Shown: positions 40,565 to 49,094, numbered from the stretch's first letter. The stretch is DNA of 64,000 nucleotides from DATFQI01 sp963816955 (GCA_963816955.1 CAWFME010000001.1:81559-145558), one strand, 5' to 3'. The notes: generated by a model not told the origin, from the sequence alone. A program made the numbers and translations.

Positions 40565-41011
40565 CTAGACCGGGGTCAGCGAGCCCGTGACGACGTCGTA
40601 CATGAAGGCGTCGACCGCAAAGCCGTCCGGCATCACGTTGCGGATGCGGCGCGCGCCGTCGGCCATCGCGGCGGAGGCGGCGGCGTCGGAGCCGTGGCCG
40701 GCGCAGTCCGTGTGGCCCATGAGCACGGCGCGGCGGACGCCGAGGAGGGACTCGGCGGCGTGCAGCGATCGCAGCACGTCGTCGCTGACCGTCGCGCCCG
40801 CGTTGCGGATGACGTTCGCGTCGCCCAGCGAGAGGCCGAGCACCCCGAGCGGGTCGATCCGCGCGTCCATGCAGGTGATGACCGCGAGGCCGCGCGCGGG
40901 CTCCTTGCGCGACGGCGGCGCCGGCGCGGCCTCGGGCGCGGCGGGCGCCACCGGCGCGGCGACATTCGGGTCGAGCCGCGTCGACCCGAACGGCTCCCAG
41001 CTCCCGGACAC
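40565..41011 (-). CDS. Beta-class carbonic anhydrase
   Basis: The 148-residue enzyme has the zinc ligands and catalytic dyad of beta-carbonic anhydrases: AVITCMDARIDPLGVLGLSL (Cys-x-Asp-x-Arg) and LMGHTDCAGHG (His-x2-Cys). It interconverts CO2 and bicarbonate. A Pro/Ala-rich N-terminal segment of about 40 residues is unusual. GTG 41011 is the most likely start. It follows rnhB by 11 bp. Confidence 0.85.
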   Translation of the reverse strand: MSGSWEPFGSTRLDPNVAAPVAPAAPEAAPAPPSRKEPARGLAVITCMDARIDPLGVLGLSLGDANVIRNAGATVSDDVLRSLHAAESLLGVRRAVLMGHTDCAGHGSDAAASAAMADGARRIRNVMPDGFAVDAFMYDVVTGSLTPV

Positions 41012-41022
41012 CTCAGGAGCCC

Positions 41023-41682
41023 CTACAGGGCGAGCTGCTGGTAGGCCATCGACTGGAACGACATCCGGTGCAGCGGCGAGACGCCCTGGCGCTCGATCGC
41101 CGCCCGGTGCTCCGGCGTCGAGTAGCCGACGTGCGTGGCGAACTCCCAGCCCGGATAGCGCTCCTCCATGCGGACCATGAAGCGGTCGCGCGTGACCTTG
41201 GCGATCACCGACGCCGCCGCGATCGCGGCGCTCGTGGCGTCGCCGCCCACGACCGGCCGCTGGTCGAACCCCGTGTCGGGCACCGGGAAGCCGTCCGACA
41301 GGCACAGGCAGCCGTCCACCCCCACCCGCCGCAGCATGTCGCTCAACGCCGCGAGGTTGGTCTTGTGCAGCCCCCGCTCGTCGATCCCGCGCACGCAGCG
41401 CGACGTCACGGCGACCGCGGTGGCCGCCCGCAGCACGCGCGGGTACAGCGTCTCGCGCATCTCCATCGTGTGCTGCTTGGAGTCGTTCAGAGCCGACAGC
41501 GAGCGCAGGTCCGTCAGCGTCAGCGTCTCGTAGTCGAACAGCACCGCCGCCGCGACCAACGGCCCGGCCAGGCACCCGCGCCCGGCCTCGTCGGCGCCGG
41601 CCACGAAGCGCGTGCCGAGGCCGCGGTCGTACCGGAACAGCCTGCTGCCGCTGGACCGTCGCCTTCGACGGGCCCGCCGCAT
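41023..41682 (-). CDS. rnhB: Ribonuclease HII
   Basis: The 219-residue enzyme removes ribonucleotides from DNA. The DEDD residues lie in VAGADEAGRGCLAGPLVAAA and in CLSDGFP...VVGGDATSAAIAAASVIAKV. ATG 41682 lies 4 bp after the lepB stop. A strongly basic N-terminal extension (MRRARRRRRSSG) is unusual and could come from a mis-set start. Confidence 0.92.
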   Translation of the reverse strand: MRRARRRRRSSGSRLFRYDRGLGTRFVAGADEAGRGCLAGPLVAAAVLFDYETLTLTDLRSLSALNDSKQHTMEMRETLYPRVLRAATAVAVTSRCVRGIDERGLHKTNLAALSDMLRRVGVDGCLCLSDGFPVPDTGFDQRPVVGGDATSAAIAAASVIAKVTRDRFMVRMEERYPGWEFATHVGYSTPEHRAAIERQGVSPLHRMSFQSMAYQQLAL

Positions 41683-41686
41683 CGCC

Positions 41687-42301
41687 CTAGAGGAGCCCGA
41701 TCCGCTTGGGAGGCCAGTAGGTGGAGAAGGCTTCGCCGATGATCCACTTTCTGGGTACGGGTCCCCAGAACCGGCTGTCGTCGGAGCTGCCACGGTTGTC
41801 GCCCATCATGAAGTAGTGGTCGGCCGGAATCTTGATCTCGCGCGGGAGATCGCAGGCCTCACCCCCACCGCATGGCTCCGTGAAGGTCTCCTTCTGGCGC
41901 TTGCCGTTCAGGACCACGTGGCCGTCGCGGATCGCGATCCGGTCACCCGGACCCGCCACGACGCGCTTGATGAAGTTGACGTCGGCGCGCTGGCTGGTGG
42001 GCGTCGCGCACGCCTGGCTGGGCGGCGGAGGGCCGCCCCCGCACTCGTTGGACTGCTCCGCGCCGGCCGGCGGGTGGAAGACGACGACGTCGCCCACCTT
42101 CGGGTCGGAGAAGCGCGCGCCGATCCGGTTGACCAGCACGCGCTGGCCGACCTCGAGCGTCGGGACCATCGACTCCGACGGGATCCGGTAGGGCTTGACG
42201 AGGAACGCCTGGATGCCGAGCGCCAGCCCGAGGGCGACGACGACGATCAGGACGAGCTCGAGGAGCGAGCCGCCGGCTGAGCTCTTGGGCTTGGTGGCCA
42301 C
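41687..42301 (-). CDS. lepB: Signal peptidase I
   Basis: The 204-residue protein has one N-terminal membrane helix (LLELVLIVVVALGLALGIQA), the catalytic Ser44 in IPSESMVPTL, the general base Lys112 in NFIKRVVAGPGD, and the GDNRGSSDDSRFWGPV box. It cleaves signal peptides outside the membrane. The Cys-containing loop ECGGG...QACATPTSQ is an insertion. It begins at GTG 42301 and follows rplS. Confidence 0.95.
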   Translation of the reverse strand: MATKPKSSAGGSLLELVLIVVVALGLALGIQAFLVKPYRIPSESMVPTLEVGQRVLVNRIGARFSDPKVGDVVVFHPPAGAEQSNECGGGPPPPSQACATPTSQRADVNFIKRVVAGPGDRIAIRDGHVVLNGKRQKETFTEPCGGGEACDLPREIKIPADHYFMMGDNRGSSDDSRFWGPVPRKWIIGEAFSTYWPPKRIGLL

Positions 42302-42325
42302 CGGGCGCCCGCGCCTCTCGCGGAC

Positions 42326-42889
42326 TCAGCCGCGGTCTTCGGCGGCTTCGGCGTCCTCGGCCGGAGCCTCGTCGGGCGCGTCGGCCGAGTCCTCGGCGGC
42401 CGTCTCATCGACGGGAGCGTCGAGATCGGCCTCCTCCAGCGCCTGCGCGTCGACGGCGTCGCCGGGCACCTCGGAGTCCTGCGCCGCCGCGGCCTCGGCC
42501 GCGGGATCGTGCAGCAGGCCGGCCTCGACGACCTCCTCCGGGCCGATGTAGCGGCGCTCGCGGACGCGGGCGCGCTTGCCGACACGGCCGCGCAGGTAGT
42601 AGAGCTTGGCCCGGCGCACGTCGCCGCGGGCGGCGACCTCGATGCGCTCGATCTTCGGGGAGTGCACGGGGAACGTGCGCTCCACGCCGACGCCGAAGGA
42701 CTGCTTGCGGACCGTGAAGGTCTCGCGCACGCCCTCGCCCTGGCGCTTGATGACGACGCCCTCGAAGACCTGCGTACGGCGACGCGTGCCCTCGATGACC
42801 TGGAAGTGGACCTTGACGCGGTCCCCAGCCGCAAAGCGGGGGACGCGGCGCAGCTGTGCGCGCTCGAGGCTGTCGATGACGGTGCTCAT
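42326..42889 (-). CDS. rplS: 50S ribosomal protein L19 with long acidic C-terminal extension
   Basis: Residues 1-117 are a standard L19 (FAAGDRVKVHFQVIEGTRRR, FEGVVIKRQGEGVRETFTVR, SPKIERIEVAARGDVRRAKL, YYLRGRVGKRARVRERR). About 70 further residues rich in Ala, Glu and Asp follow (EEADLDAPVDETAAEDSADA). L19 normally ends near 115-120. ATG 42889 has no Shine-Dalgarno; a T6 tract lies just upstream on the coding strand. Confidence 0.95.
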   Translation of the reverse strand: MSTVIDSLERAQLRRVPRFAAGDRVKVHFQVIEGTRRRTQVFEGVVIKRQGEGVRETFTVRKQSFGVGVERTFPVHSPKIERIEVAARGDVRRAKLYYLRGRVGKRARVRERRYIGPEEVVEAGLLHDPAAEAAAAQDSEVPGDAVDAQALEEADLDAPVDETAAEDSADAPDEAPAEDAEAAEDRG

Positions 42890-42893
42890 GGCG

Positions 42894-42927
42894 AAAAAAG
42901 AGCCGCGAGCCAGGAGGGGCGCCGCGG
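42894..42927 (-). promoter_or_regulatory. Possible attenuator ahead of rplS
   Basis: On the coding strand CCGCG/CGCGG (42903-42907 and 42923-42927) can pair ahead of T6 (42894-42899), only 4 bp before the rplS start codon. The geometry resembles an intrinsic terminator in the trmD-rplS gap. The stem is short, so the call is tentative. Confidence 0.3.
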
Positions 42928-42953
42928 AACGGGCATGGATGGTAGCGAACAGG

Positions 42954-43622
42954 CTAGGCCCGTCGGCGGCTCTGTTCCAGCCGCCACTGACGGATCTTCT
43001 CATGATGGCCCGAGAGCAGGACCTCGGGCACGGCCCAGCCGCGCCAGTCCGCCGGGCGCGTGTAGTGCGGGTACTCGGGAGCACCCTCGAGGGCGGCGCT
43101 GAAGGACTCCTCGAGCGCCGACTCCTCGTGCCCGAGCGCCCCGGGGAGCTTGCGCAGGACCGTGTCGAGCACGACCATCGCCGCCAGCTCGCCGCCCGCG
43201 AGCACGTAGCGCCCGATCGAGACCTCGTCGGTGCAGAAGTGGTCGATGATCCGCTGGTCGAAGCCCTCGTAGCGGCCGCACAGCAGCGTCAGAGCCGGCT
43301 CGGCGGCCAGCTCGGAGGCGAGCGCGTCGTCGAGCAGCCGCCCGGCCGGGGTGAGGGCGATCACGCGGCGCGCGGAGCGCAGCTCCACGGGGTCGACGTC
43401 GTAGCGCGCCCGTAGCGCCCGCTCCATCACGTCGACCCGCAGCACCATCCCGGCGCCGCCGCCGAACGGCGTGTCGTCGACCGCGCCGCCGCTGAGGTCG
43501 GTCGTCGCCCGCGGGTCGACGCACTCGAGCGCGTGCCCCAGCGCCAGCGCGTTGGTCACGTGCCGCTGCGAGCGGTACCAGTCGAACCACTGCGGGAACA
43601 GCGTGAAGACGTCAGCGTCCAT
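42954..43622 (-). CDS. trmD: tRNA (guanine-37-N1)-methyltransferase
   Basis: The 222-residue SPOUT enzyme shows the trefoil-knot motifs LLCGRYEGFDQRIIDHFCTD and EVSIGRYVLAGGELAAMVVL that bind S-adenosylmethionine. It methylates G37 next to the anticodon and prevents frameshifting. ATG 43622 overlaps the rimM end by 11 bp. Confidence 0.95.
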   Translation of the reverse strand: MDADVFTLFPQWFDWYRSQRHVTNALALGHALECVDPRATTDLSGGAVDDTPFGGGAGMVLRVDVMERALRARYDVDPVELRSARRVIALTPAGRLLDDALASELAAEPALTLLCGRYEGFDQRIIDHFCTDEVSIGRYVLAGGELAAMVVLDTVLRKLPGALGHEESALEESFSAALEGAPEYPHYTRPADWRGWAVPEVLLSGHHEKIRQWRLEQSRRRA

Positions 43623-44073
43623 CGACGAACCCCAGGTCGACATCGATGCGCCGGTCCTCGAGGTCGATCGAGCGGATCGCGTCGCGCACGAGCGGGATCA
43701 GGCGATCGCCGACCTCCAGCACCTCGCAGGAGGGCAGCGCGATCATCTTGGAGACCACCCCGACCTCGACCTCCCCGTCGAACACGCGGCAGCCTTCGAT
43801 GTCGTGCGCCCAGAACTCGCCGTCGGCCAGCGGCGGCGCCTCGGCGACCGTCACGCGCAGCTCCGAGCCCCGCAGCGCCTCGGCCTCCTCACGCGTGCCG
43901 CAGCCATCGATGCGCAGGATCGGCTTCGCGGGCGTGCCGTCGTGGCGCGTCAGCGTGACGCGCCGCCCGCCCAGCAGCAGCTCCTCGCGGCCGGCGAGCA
44001 GCTCCGGGTCGCCGCGGACGACGTGGAAGGAGCCGTCGAGCCCGTGCGGCCGGCCGACGTAGCCGGCCAGCAG
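43612..44073 (-). CDS. rimM: Ribosome maturation factor RimM, non-canonical start
   Basis: The 153-residue product has the RimM N-terminal domain (LLAGYVGRPHGLDGSFHVVR, ELLLGGRRVTLTRHDG) and a PRC-barrel (FWAHDIEGCRVFDGEVEVGV, LIPLVRDAIRSIDLEDRRID). It helps assemble the 30S head. No ATG, GTG or TTG is in frame near the expected start; CTG 44073, four bases after the khpA stop, is the best candidate. Either a CTG start or a consensus error is implied. Confidence 0.88.
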   Translation of the reverse strand: MLAGYVGRPHGLDGSFHVVRGDPELLAGREELLLGGRRVTLTRHDGTPAKPILRIDGCGTREEAEALRGSELRVTVAEAPPLADGEFWAHDIEGCRVFDGEVEVGVVSKMIALPSCEVLEVGDRLIPLVRDAIRSIDLEDRRIDVDLGFVDGR

Positions 44074-44077
44074 CGTC

Positions 44078-44311
44078 TCAGTCGACGATGTCGACGAGGA
44101 CGCGGCGGTTGTCCTTGACCGCCGCAGCCTTGACCACGGTGCGGAGCGCTTGCGCGGTGCGTCCCCCGCGCCCGATGACCTGGCCGTAGTCATCGTCGGC
44201 CACCGAGAGCTCGAGCACGAGCGTGCCGTCGTCCTCCTCGAACTGCTCCACCTCGACGCGGTCGGGCTGGTCGACCAGCGCCCGCGCCAGGTACACGAGC
44301 AGCTCGCGCAT
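44078..44311 (-). CDS. khpA: KH-domain RNA-binding protein KhpA
   Basis: The 77-residue single-KH protein has the GxxG loop in YGQVIGRGGRTAQALRTVVK. It binds RNA, often with KhpB, and has this position after rpsP in many Gram-positive genomes. Its ATG directly follows the rpsP TAG (TAGATG). Confidence 0.93.
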   Translation of the reverse strand: MRELLVYLARALVDQPDRVEVEQFEEDDGTLVLELSVADDDYGQVIGRGGRTAQALRTVVKAAAVKDNRRVLVDIVD

Positions 44312-44563
44312 CTACCGCGGGAAGTCGATGCCCTGGATCTTGAGCAGCTTGCGGACCGTGTCCGACGGCTGCGCGCCACGGGAGAGCCACAGCTTCACGC
44401 GCTCCTCGTCGAGCACGACCGTCGACGGGTCGGTCTGGGCGTTGTAGCGGCCGATCGTCTCGATGACGCGGCCGTCGCGCGGGGAGCGGCGATCGGCGAC
44501 GACGACCCGCCAGACGGGGTCCTTCTTCCCGCCGACGCGGGTGAGACGCATGGAGACGGACAT
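44312..44563 (-). CDS. rpsP: 30S ribosomal protein S16
   Basis: The 83-residue protein has the S16 signature VSMRLTRVGGKKDPVWRVVV, ADRRSPRDGRVIETIGRYN and LSRGAQPSDTVRKLLKIQGI. It begins 27 bp after the ffh stop. The length is normal. Confidence 0.97.
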   Translation of the reverse strand: MSVSMRLTRVGGKKDPVWRVVVADRRSPRDGRVIETIGRYNAQTDPSTVVLDEERVKLWLSRGAQPSDTVRKLLKIQGIDFPR

Positions 44564-44590
44564 AGCGGCCGAGGAGAATAGCGGAGCCGA

Positions 44591-45922
44591 TTATCGCTGC
44601 CGCATGAGCTGGCCGAGGTCGGGCATCTTGCCCGAGCTGAGGCCCTTCATCATCTTGCGCATCTCGCCGAACTGCTTGACCAGCTGGTTGACCTGCTGGA
44701 CGGTGACGCCGGAGCCCTTGGCGATGCGCAGGCGGCGCGAGCCCTTGATCAGCTCGGGCCGGCGGCGCTCCTCGGGCGTCATCGAGAGGATGATCGCCTC
44801 GACGCGGTCGAGCTCGCGCTCGTCGACCTGCAGCTTGGAGAGCTGGTGGCCGGCCAGGCCCGGGATCATCCCCAGCAGCGAGGTGAGCGGGCCCATCTTG
44901 CGAATCCGCTTGAGCTGGTCCAGGAAGTCCTCGAGCGTGAACTGGTTCTTGCGCAGCTTCTTCTCGAGCGCCTTCGCCTCGTCCTCGTCGACGGTCTGCT
45001 CGGCCTTCTCGATGAAGGACAGGACGTCGCCCATGCCGAGAATCCGCTGGGCCATCCGGTCGGGGTGGAACTTCTCGAAGTCCCCGAGCTTCTCGCCTGT
45101 GGAGGCGTACATGATCGGCTTGCCCGTGACCGCCTTCACCGACAGCGCGGCGCCGCCGCGGGCGTCGCCGTCGAGCTTGGAGAGGATCACGCCGTCGAAC
45201 TGGGCGACCTCGGCGAACTGCTCGGCGACGTTGACGGCGTCCTGGCCGGTCATGGCGTCGACGACGAGCAGCACGACGTGCGGCTGCACGCGCTTCTTGA
45301 CGTTCGCGAGCTCCTCCATCAGCGCCTGGTCGACGTGCAGGCGGCCGCTGGTGTCGACGATCAGCACGTCCTTGCCGTCGCGCTTGGCCTGATCGAGCGC
45401 CCAGCCGGCGATCTCGACCGGGTCCTTGTCGGTGCCCTGCTCGTAGACCGTCGCGCCCGCCTGACCGCCGACCTTGACGAGCTGCTCGACGGCGGCGGGG
45501 CGGTAGACGTCGCAGGCCGCGACGGCCACGGAGGAGCCGTTCTGCTCCTTGAGCAGCTTCGCGAGCTTCGCCGTCGCGGTCGTCTTGCCCGAGCCCTGCA
45601 GGCCGGCCATCAATATGACCGTCGGAGGTCGCGGAGAGAAGCTCAGCCCGGCCGAGGCGCCGCCCATCAGCGAGGTCAGCTCCTCGTTGACGATCTTGAC
45701 GACCTGCTGGCCCGGGTTGAGCTGGCGCTGGACCTCGATCCCGAGCGCCCGCTCCTTGACCGTGCCCGTGAACTGCTTGACGACCTTGAAGTTGACGTCC
45801 GCCTCCAGCAGCGCGAGGCGGATCTCGCGCATCGCGCGTGAGATGTCCTCCTCGGTCAGGGCGCCGCGCTGGCGCACGCCGGCGAGCGTGCCCTGGAGCT
45901 TCTCGGAGAGGGAGTCGAACAT
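44591..45922 (-). CDS. ffh: Signal recognition particle GTPase Ffh
   Basis: This 443-residue SRP54 protein has the N domain, G domain motifs GLQGSGKTTATAKLA, DTSGRLHVDQALMEEL and ILSKLDGDARGGAALS, and the methionine-rich M domain (MGPLTSLLGMIPGLAGHQLS). It binds 4.5S RNA and signal sequences and docks with FtsY (gene at 51524). It heads the leftward ffh-rpsP operon and diverges from the two-component system. Confidence 0.97.
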   Translation of the reverse strand: MFDSLSEKLQGTLAGVRQRGALTEEDISRAMREIRLALLEADVNFKVVKQFTGTVKERALGIEVQRQLNPGQQVVKIVNEELTSLMGGASAGLSFSPRPPTVILMAGLQGSGKTTATAKLAKLLKEQNGSSVAVAACDVYRPAAVEQLVKVGGQAGATVYEQGTDKDPVEIAGWALDQAKRDGKDVLIVDTSGRLHVDQALMEELANVKKRVQPHVVLLVVDAMTGQDAVNVAEQFAEVAQFDGVILSKLDGDARGGAALSVKAVTGKPIMYASTGEKLGDFEKFHPDRMAQRILGMGDVLSFIEKAEQTVDEDEAKALEKKLRKNQFTLEDFLDQLKRIRKMGPLTSLLGMIPGLAGHQLSKLQVDERELDRVEAIILSMTPEERRRPELIKGSRRLRIAKGSGVTVQQVNQLVKQFGEMRKMMKGLSSGKMPDLGQLMRQR

Positions 45923-45950
45923 CGCCCTTGAGACTGTAGGGCCCGCGCGC

Positions 45951-45983
45951 TCTCAGCGATCTCTAAGGCAGGCCCTCATGATG
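45951..45983. promoter_or_regulatory. 11-bp-periodic direct repeats upstream of the response regulator
   Basis: TCTCAG (45951-45956) and TCTAAG (45962-45967) are repeated with an 11-bp period, and a weaker third element CCCTCA follows at 45973. OmpR-family regulators usually bind such tandem half-sites, so I infer autoregulation of the adjacent regulator. Confidence 0.55.
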
Positions 45984-45990
45984 GGAGCTG

Positions 45991-46659
45991 ATGCGAGTGC
46001 TGGTGGTCGAGGACGACGAGCGCATGGCCGCGGCGATCGCTCGCGGGCTGCGCTACGAGGGCCTGATCGTCGACCTCGCCGCCGATGGGCCGGAGGCGCT
46101 CGCCCGCGTGGGCGCGATCGAGTACGAGGCGGTCGTGCTCGACGTGATGCTGCCGGGGATGGACGGCGTGGAGACCTGCCGCCGCCTGCGCGAGCGCGCG
46201 CACTGGGTCCCGGTGCTGATGCTCACGGCGCGCGACGCGGTCGAGGATCGCGTGCGCGGGCTGGACGGCGGCGCCGACGACTACATGACCAAGCCGTTCT
46301 CGCTCGCCGAGCTGACCGCGCGCCTGCGCGCGCTCGTCCGCCGCGGCAAGAGCGAGCGCCCGACGGTGCTCGAGGCAGGGCCGCTGCGCCTCGACCCCGC
46401 GACCCGCGAGGTCCGCCGCGGCGGCGAGCCGGTCGAGCTGTCCGCACGTGAGTTCGCGCTGCTCGAGGCGTTCATGCGCCGCCCGGGACAGGTGCTCACG
46501 CAGGGCCAGCTGCTCGAGGCGGCGTGGGACGCGGGCTACGAGCAGAAGTCCAATGTCGTCGAGGTCTACGTCCGCTACCTGCGCCAGAAGATCGGGGTGC
46601 GCTCGATCGAGACGGTGCGCGGCGTCGGATACCGGCTGCGCAAGGAGGGCGACGCTTGA
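45991..46659 (+). CDS. OmpR-family response regulator
   Basis: The 222-residue protein has a receiver domain with phosphoacceptor Asp51 (VVLDVMLPGMDGVETCRRLR), Thr (LMLTARDAVEDR) and Lys (YMTKPFSLAELTARL). A winged-helix output domain follows (VELSAREFALLEAFMRRPGQ, SNVVEVYVRYLRQKIG). ATG 45991 has GGGAG upstream. Its stop overlaps the kinase TTG start (TTGA). Confidence 0.95.
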   Translation: MRVLVVEDDERMAAAIARGLRYEGLIVDLAADGPEALARVGAIEYEAVVLDVMLPGMDGVETCRRLRERAHWVPVLMLTARDAVEDRVRGLDGGADDYMTKPFSLAELTARLRALVRRGKSERPTVLEAGPLRLDPATREVRRGGEPVELSAREFALLEAFMRRPGQVLTQGQLLEAAWDAGYEQKSNVVEVYVRYLRQKIGVRSIETVRGVGYRLRKEGDA

Positions 46660-48032
46660 GCCGCGTCCCGATCCGCGTCCGCATGGCGGTGCTGCTCGCG
46701 GTGGCGATGATGCTCGTGCTCGCCGGGGTCGGGCTGTTCGCCTACCTGCGGCTGGCCGGCGAGCTCGACGAGTCCGTCGACTCGGCCCTGGCGGCGCGTG
46801 CCGCCGCCGTGGAGGAGTCGGGCGTGGCCGCCGCCGGCTCCGCGGGCGACGCCGAGGACGGCTTCGCGCAGCTCGTCTCGTTCGACGGCGCCGTGATCGC
46901 CGGCACGAGCGGCGACGAGGTCCCGGCCATCACGCGCGCCGAGCTCGTGCGGGTCCGCGCCGGCGAGCGGATCGGCGCCGAGCGCGAGATCGCCGGCGTC
47001 GACGGCACGACGCGGGTGCTCGCGGTCGAGGCCGCCGACCGCGCGGTCGTGGTCGGCCAGTCGCTCGAGGACCGCGACGAGACGCTCGCGGCGCTGGCCG
47101 GGGCGTTCGCGATCGGCGCGCCGGCCGCGGCGCTCCTCGTGGCGCTGCTCGGCTACGGCCTGGCGGCGGTCGGCCTGCGGCCGGTGGAGCGGATGCGCCG
47201 CCGCGCCGACGGCCTCTCGCTCGAGGGCGACCCGCAGCCACTCCCCCTGCCCGCCGCGCGGGACGAGATCCGCCGGCTCGGGGAGACGCTCAACGCGATG
47301 CTCGGCCGCATGCGCGGCTCCTACGCGCGCGAGCGGCGCTTCGTGGCCGACGCCAGCCACGAGCTGCGCACGCCGATCGCGGTGATCAAGGCGGAGCTGG
47401 AGTCCGCGCTGCGGCGGGCGCCCGCCGACCCGGGGCTGCGCGAGCCGCTGGTGGCCGCCGTCGAGGAGTGCGATCGGCTGGCCCAGCTCGCGGAGGACCT
47501 GCTGGTGCTGGCGCGCAGCGGCGACGGCGCGCTCTCGGTGCGCCCGCGCCGGATCGACGCCGCCGGCCTGCTCGAGCACGTCCGCACGCGCTTCGCCGCC
47601 CGCGCCGCCGAGCGCGGCCGCGAGATCTCCGTCGATGCGCCCGCGGGGCTGGCCGTCGACGGCGACGAGCTGCGGCTCTCGCAGGCGCTGGGCAACCTCG
47701 TCGACAACGCGCTGCGCCACGGCGCCGGGACGATCACGCTGTCCGCCCGCCAGGACGGCGCTGCCGTCGAGCTGGCGGTCGCCGATCAGGGGCCTGGCCT
47801 GGGGCACGAGCTCGCGGACCGCGCGTTCGAGCGCTTCGCCCGCGGCGACGAGGCCCGCGCGCGCGGCGGCGCCGGGCTCGGCCTCGCGATCGTGCGCGCC
47901 ATCGCCGAGGCGCACGGTGGCAGCGCCGAGCTCGCCGCCGGTTCGGCCGTGCGCCTGCGATTGCCGTCTCAGGGGCTTCCAAGCTCGCACCCATACGGTG
48001 CTCCCATCCCTACCGAAGGAGGCACAGCATGA
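46656..48032 (+). CDS. Sensor histidine kinase
   Basis: The 458-residue kinase begins at TTG 46656, overlapping the regulator stop. It has two membrane helices (VLLAVAMMLVLAGVGLFAYL and FAIGAPAAALLVALLGYGLA) around an extracytoplasmic sensor domain, a HAMP linker, the phosphorylated His235 in VADASHELRTPIAVIKAELE, and the ATPase boxes LGNLVDNALRHG, VADQGPGLGHEL and GGAGLGLAIVRAIAEAHGG. It controls the partner regulator and perhaps the PepSY gene, with which it overlaps by ATGA. Confidence 0.95.
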   Translation: MSRVPIRVRMAVLLAVAMMLVLAGVGLFAYLRLAGELDESVDSALAARAAAVEESGVAAAGSAGDAEDGFAQLVSFDGAVIAGTSGDEVPAITRAELVRVRAGERIGAEREIAGVDGTTRVLAVEAADRAVVVGQSLEDRDETLAALAGAFAIGAPAAALLVALLGYGLAAVGLRPVERMRRRADGLSLEGDPQPLPLPAARDEIRRLGETLNAMLGRMRGSYARERRFVADASHELRTPIAVIKAELESALRRAPADPGLREPLVAAVEECDRLAQLAEDLLVLARSGDGALSVRPRRIDAAGLLEHVRTRFAARAAERGREISVDAPAGLAVDGDELRLSQALGNLVDNALRHGAGTITLSARQDGAAVELAVADQGPGLGHELADRAFERFARGDEARARGGAGLGLAIVRAIAEAHGGSAELAAGSAVRLRLPSQGLPSSHPYGAPIPTEGGTA

Positions 48033-48364
48033 GCACGAGACTCAAGGGCGTGTTGATCGTGGCCGGCGTGATCGCCGCGGCTGCGGGCGGAGGCGTGGCG
48101 ATCGCGGGCGCCACGGGCGGCGACGACCGCGAGGACCGCGCTCCCGACCGGGCGATCGCCGGCGGTGCGCTCGAGCGCGCGAGCCAGGCGGCCCTCGAGG
48201 CGACGGGCGGCGGCAAGGTCACCGAGACCGAGGCCGGCGACGAGGAGAGCTACTACGAGGTCGAGGTCACCAAGCCCGACGGCAGCCAGGTCGACGTCCA
48301 GCTCGACCGCTCCTTCAAGGTGGTCGGCTCCAAGACCGACCGCGAGGACGGCAACGATGGCTAG
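48029..48364 (+). CDS. Exported PepSY-domain protein
   Basis: The 111-residue protein starts at ATG 48029 after AAGGAGG, with a signal peptide (GVLIVAGVIAAAAGGGVAIA) and a PepSY-like repeat (ALERASQAALEATGGGKVTE, SYYEVEVTKPDGSQVDVQLD). PepSY proteins accompany many actinobacterial two-component systems and may modulate the sensor or inhibit proteases. It overlaps the kinase stop, and its own stop overlaps the next ATG. Confidence 0.88.
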   Translation: MSTRLKGVLIVAGVIAAAAGGGVAIAGATGGDDREDRAPDRAIAGGALERASQAALEATGGGKVTETEAGDEESYYEVEVTKPDGSQVDVQLDRSFKVVGSKTDREDGNDG

Positions 48365-49094
48365 GCGGATCGCGGCGGCGGCGCTCGCCGCCGCCGCTCT
48401 CGGCCCCGGCGGGGAGGTCGCGGCCGCCGCGCCGGCCGATCTCCCCCGCGGCGGCGAGCGCGTCGTGCTCGACCCCGCCGACTTCACGACGCGCATCACG
48501 AACGCCTACTGGCCGATGCGCCCCGGCACCCGCTGGGTCTACCGCGAGACCGACGGCAGCGGCACGCGGCAGCGCGTGGTCGTGACGGTCACCGACCGCA
48601 CGAGGCGGATCGCCAACGGCGTGACCGCCCGCGTGGTGACCGACGTCGTCACCGAACGCGGCGACCCGGTCGAGGTCACCGAGGACTGGTACGCCCAGGA
48701 CCGGGCCGGCAACGTCTGGTACCTCGGCGAGGACACGGCCGAGTACGAGGACGGCAAGGTCGTCTCGCGCGCGGGCTCCTTCGAGGCCGGCGTCGACGGC
48801 GCCGAGGCGGGCGTGATCATGCCCGCCCGTCCGCGGCGCGGGCTGCGCTACCGGCAGGAGTACTACGCGGGTCACGCCGAGGACCGCGCGCGCATCGTCA
48901 GCCGCCGCGAGCAGGCCGAGGTGCCGTTCGGCCACTTCCGCCGCGTGCTGATGACGCGCGACGAGAACCCGCTCGAGCCGAAGGTGCTCGAGTTCAAGTT
49001 CTACGCCCGCGGGATCGGGCCGGTCCTGGCGCTCGGCGTGTCCGGCGGCGGCGACCGCGAGGAGCTCGTCCGCTACCGCCGGGGCCGCGGCTAG
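48357..49094 (+). CDS. Secreted protein of unknown function, 245 aa
   Basis: The product has a signal peptide (IAAAALAAAALGPGGEVAAA) and a beta-rich domain: ITNAYWPMRPGTRWVYRETD, VTEDWYAQDRAGNVWYLGED, PRRGLRYRQEYYAGHAEDRA. The pattern of a metal-free lipocalin-like or SnoaL-unrelated barrel is possible, but I do not recognise the family. It overlaps the PepSY gene (ATGGCTAG) and is likely controlled by the two-component system. Confidence 0.75.
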   Translation: MARRIAAAALAAAALGPGGEVAAAAPADLPRGGERVVLDPADFTTRITNAYWPMRPGTRWVYRETDGSGTRQRVVVTVTDRTRRIANGVTARVVTDVVTERGDPVEVTEDWYAQDRAGNVWYLGEDTAEYEDGKVVSRAGSFEAGVDGAEAGVIMPARPRRGLRYRQEYYAGHAEDRARIVSRREQAEVPFGHFRRVLMTRDENPLEPKVLEFKFYARGIGPVLALGVSGGGDREELVRYRRGRG

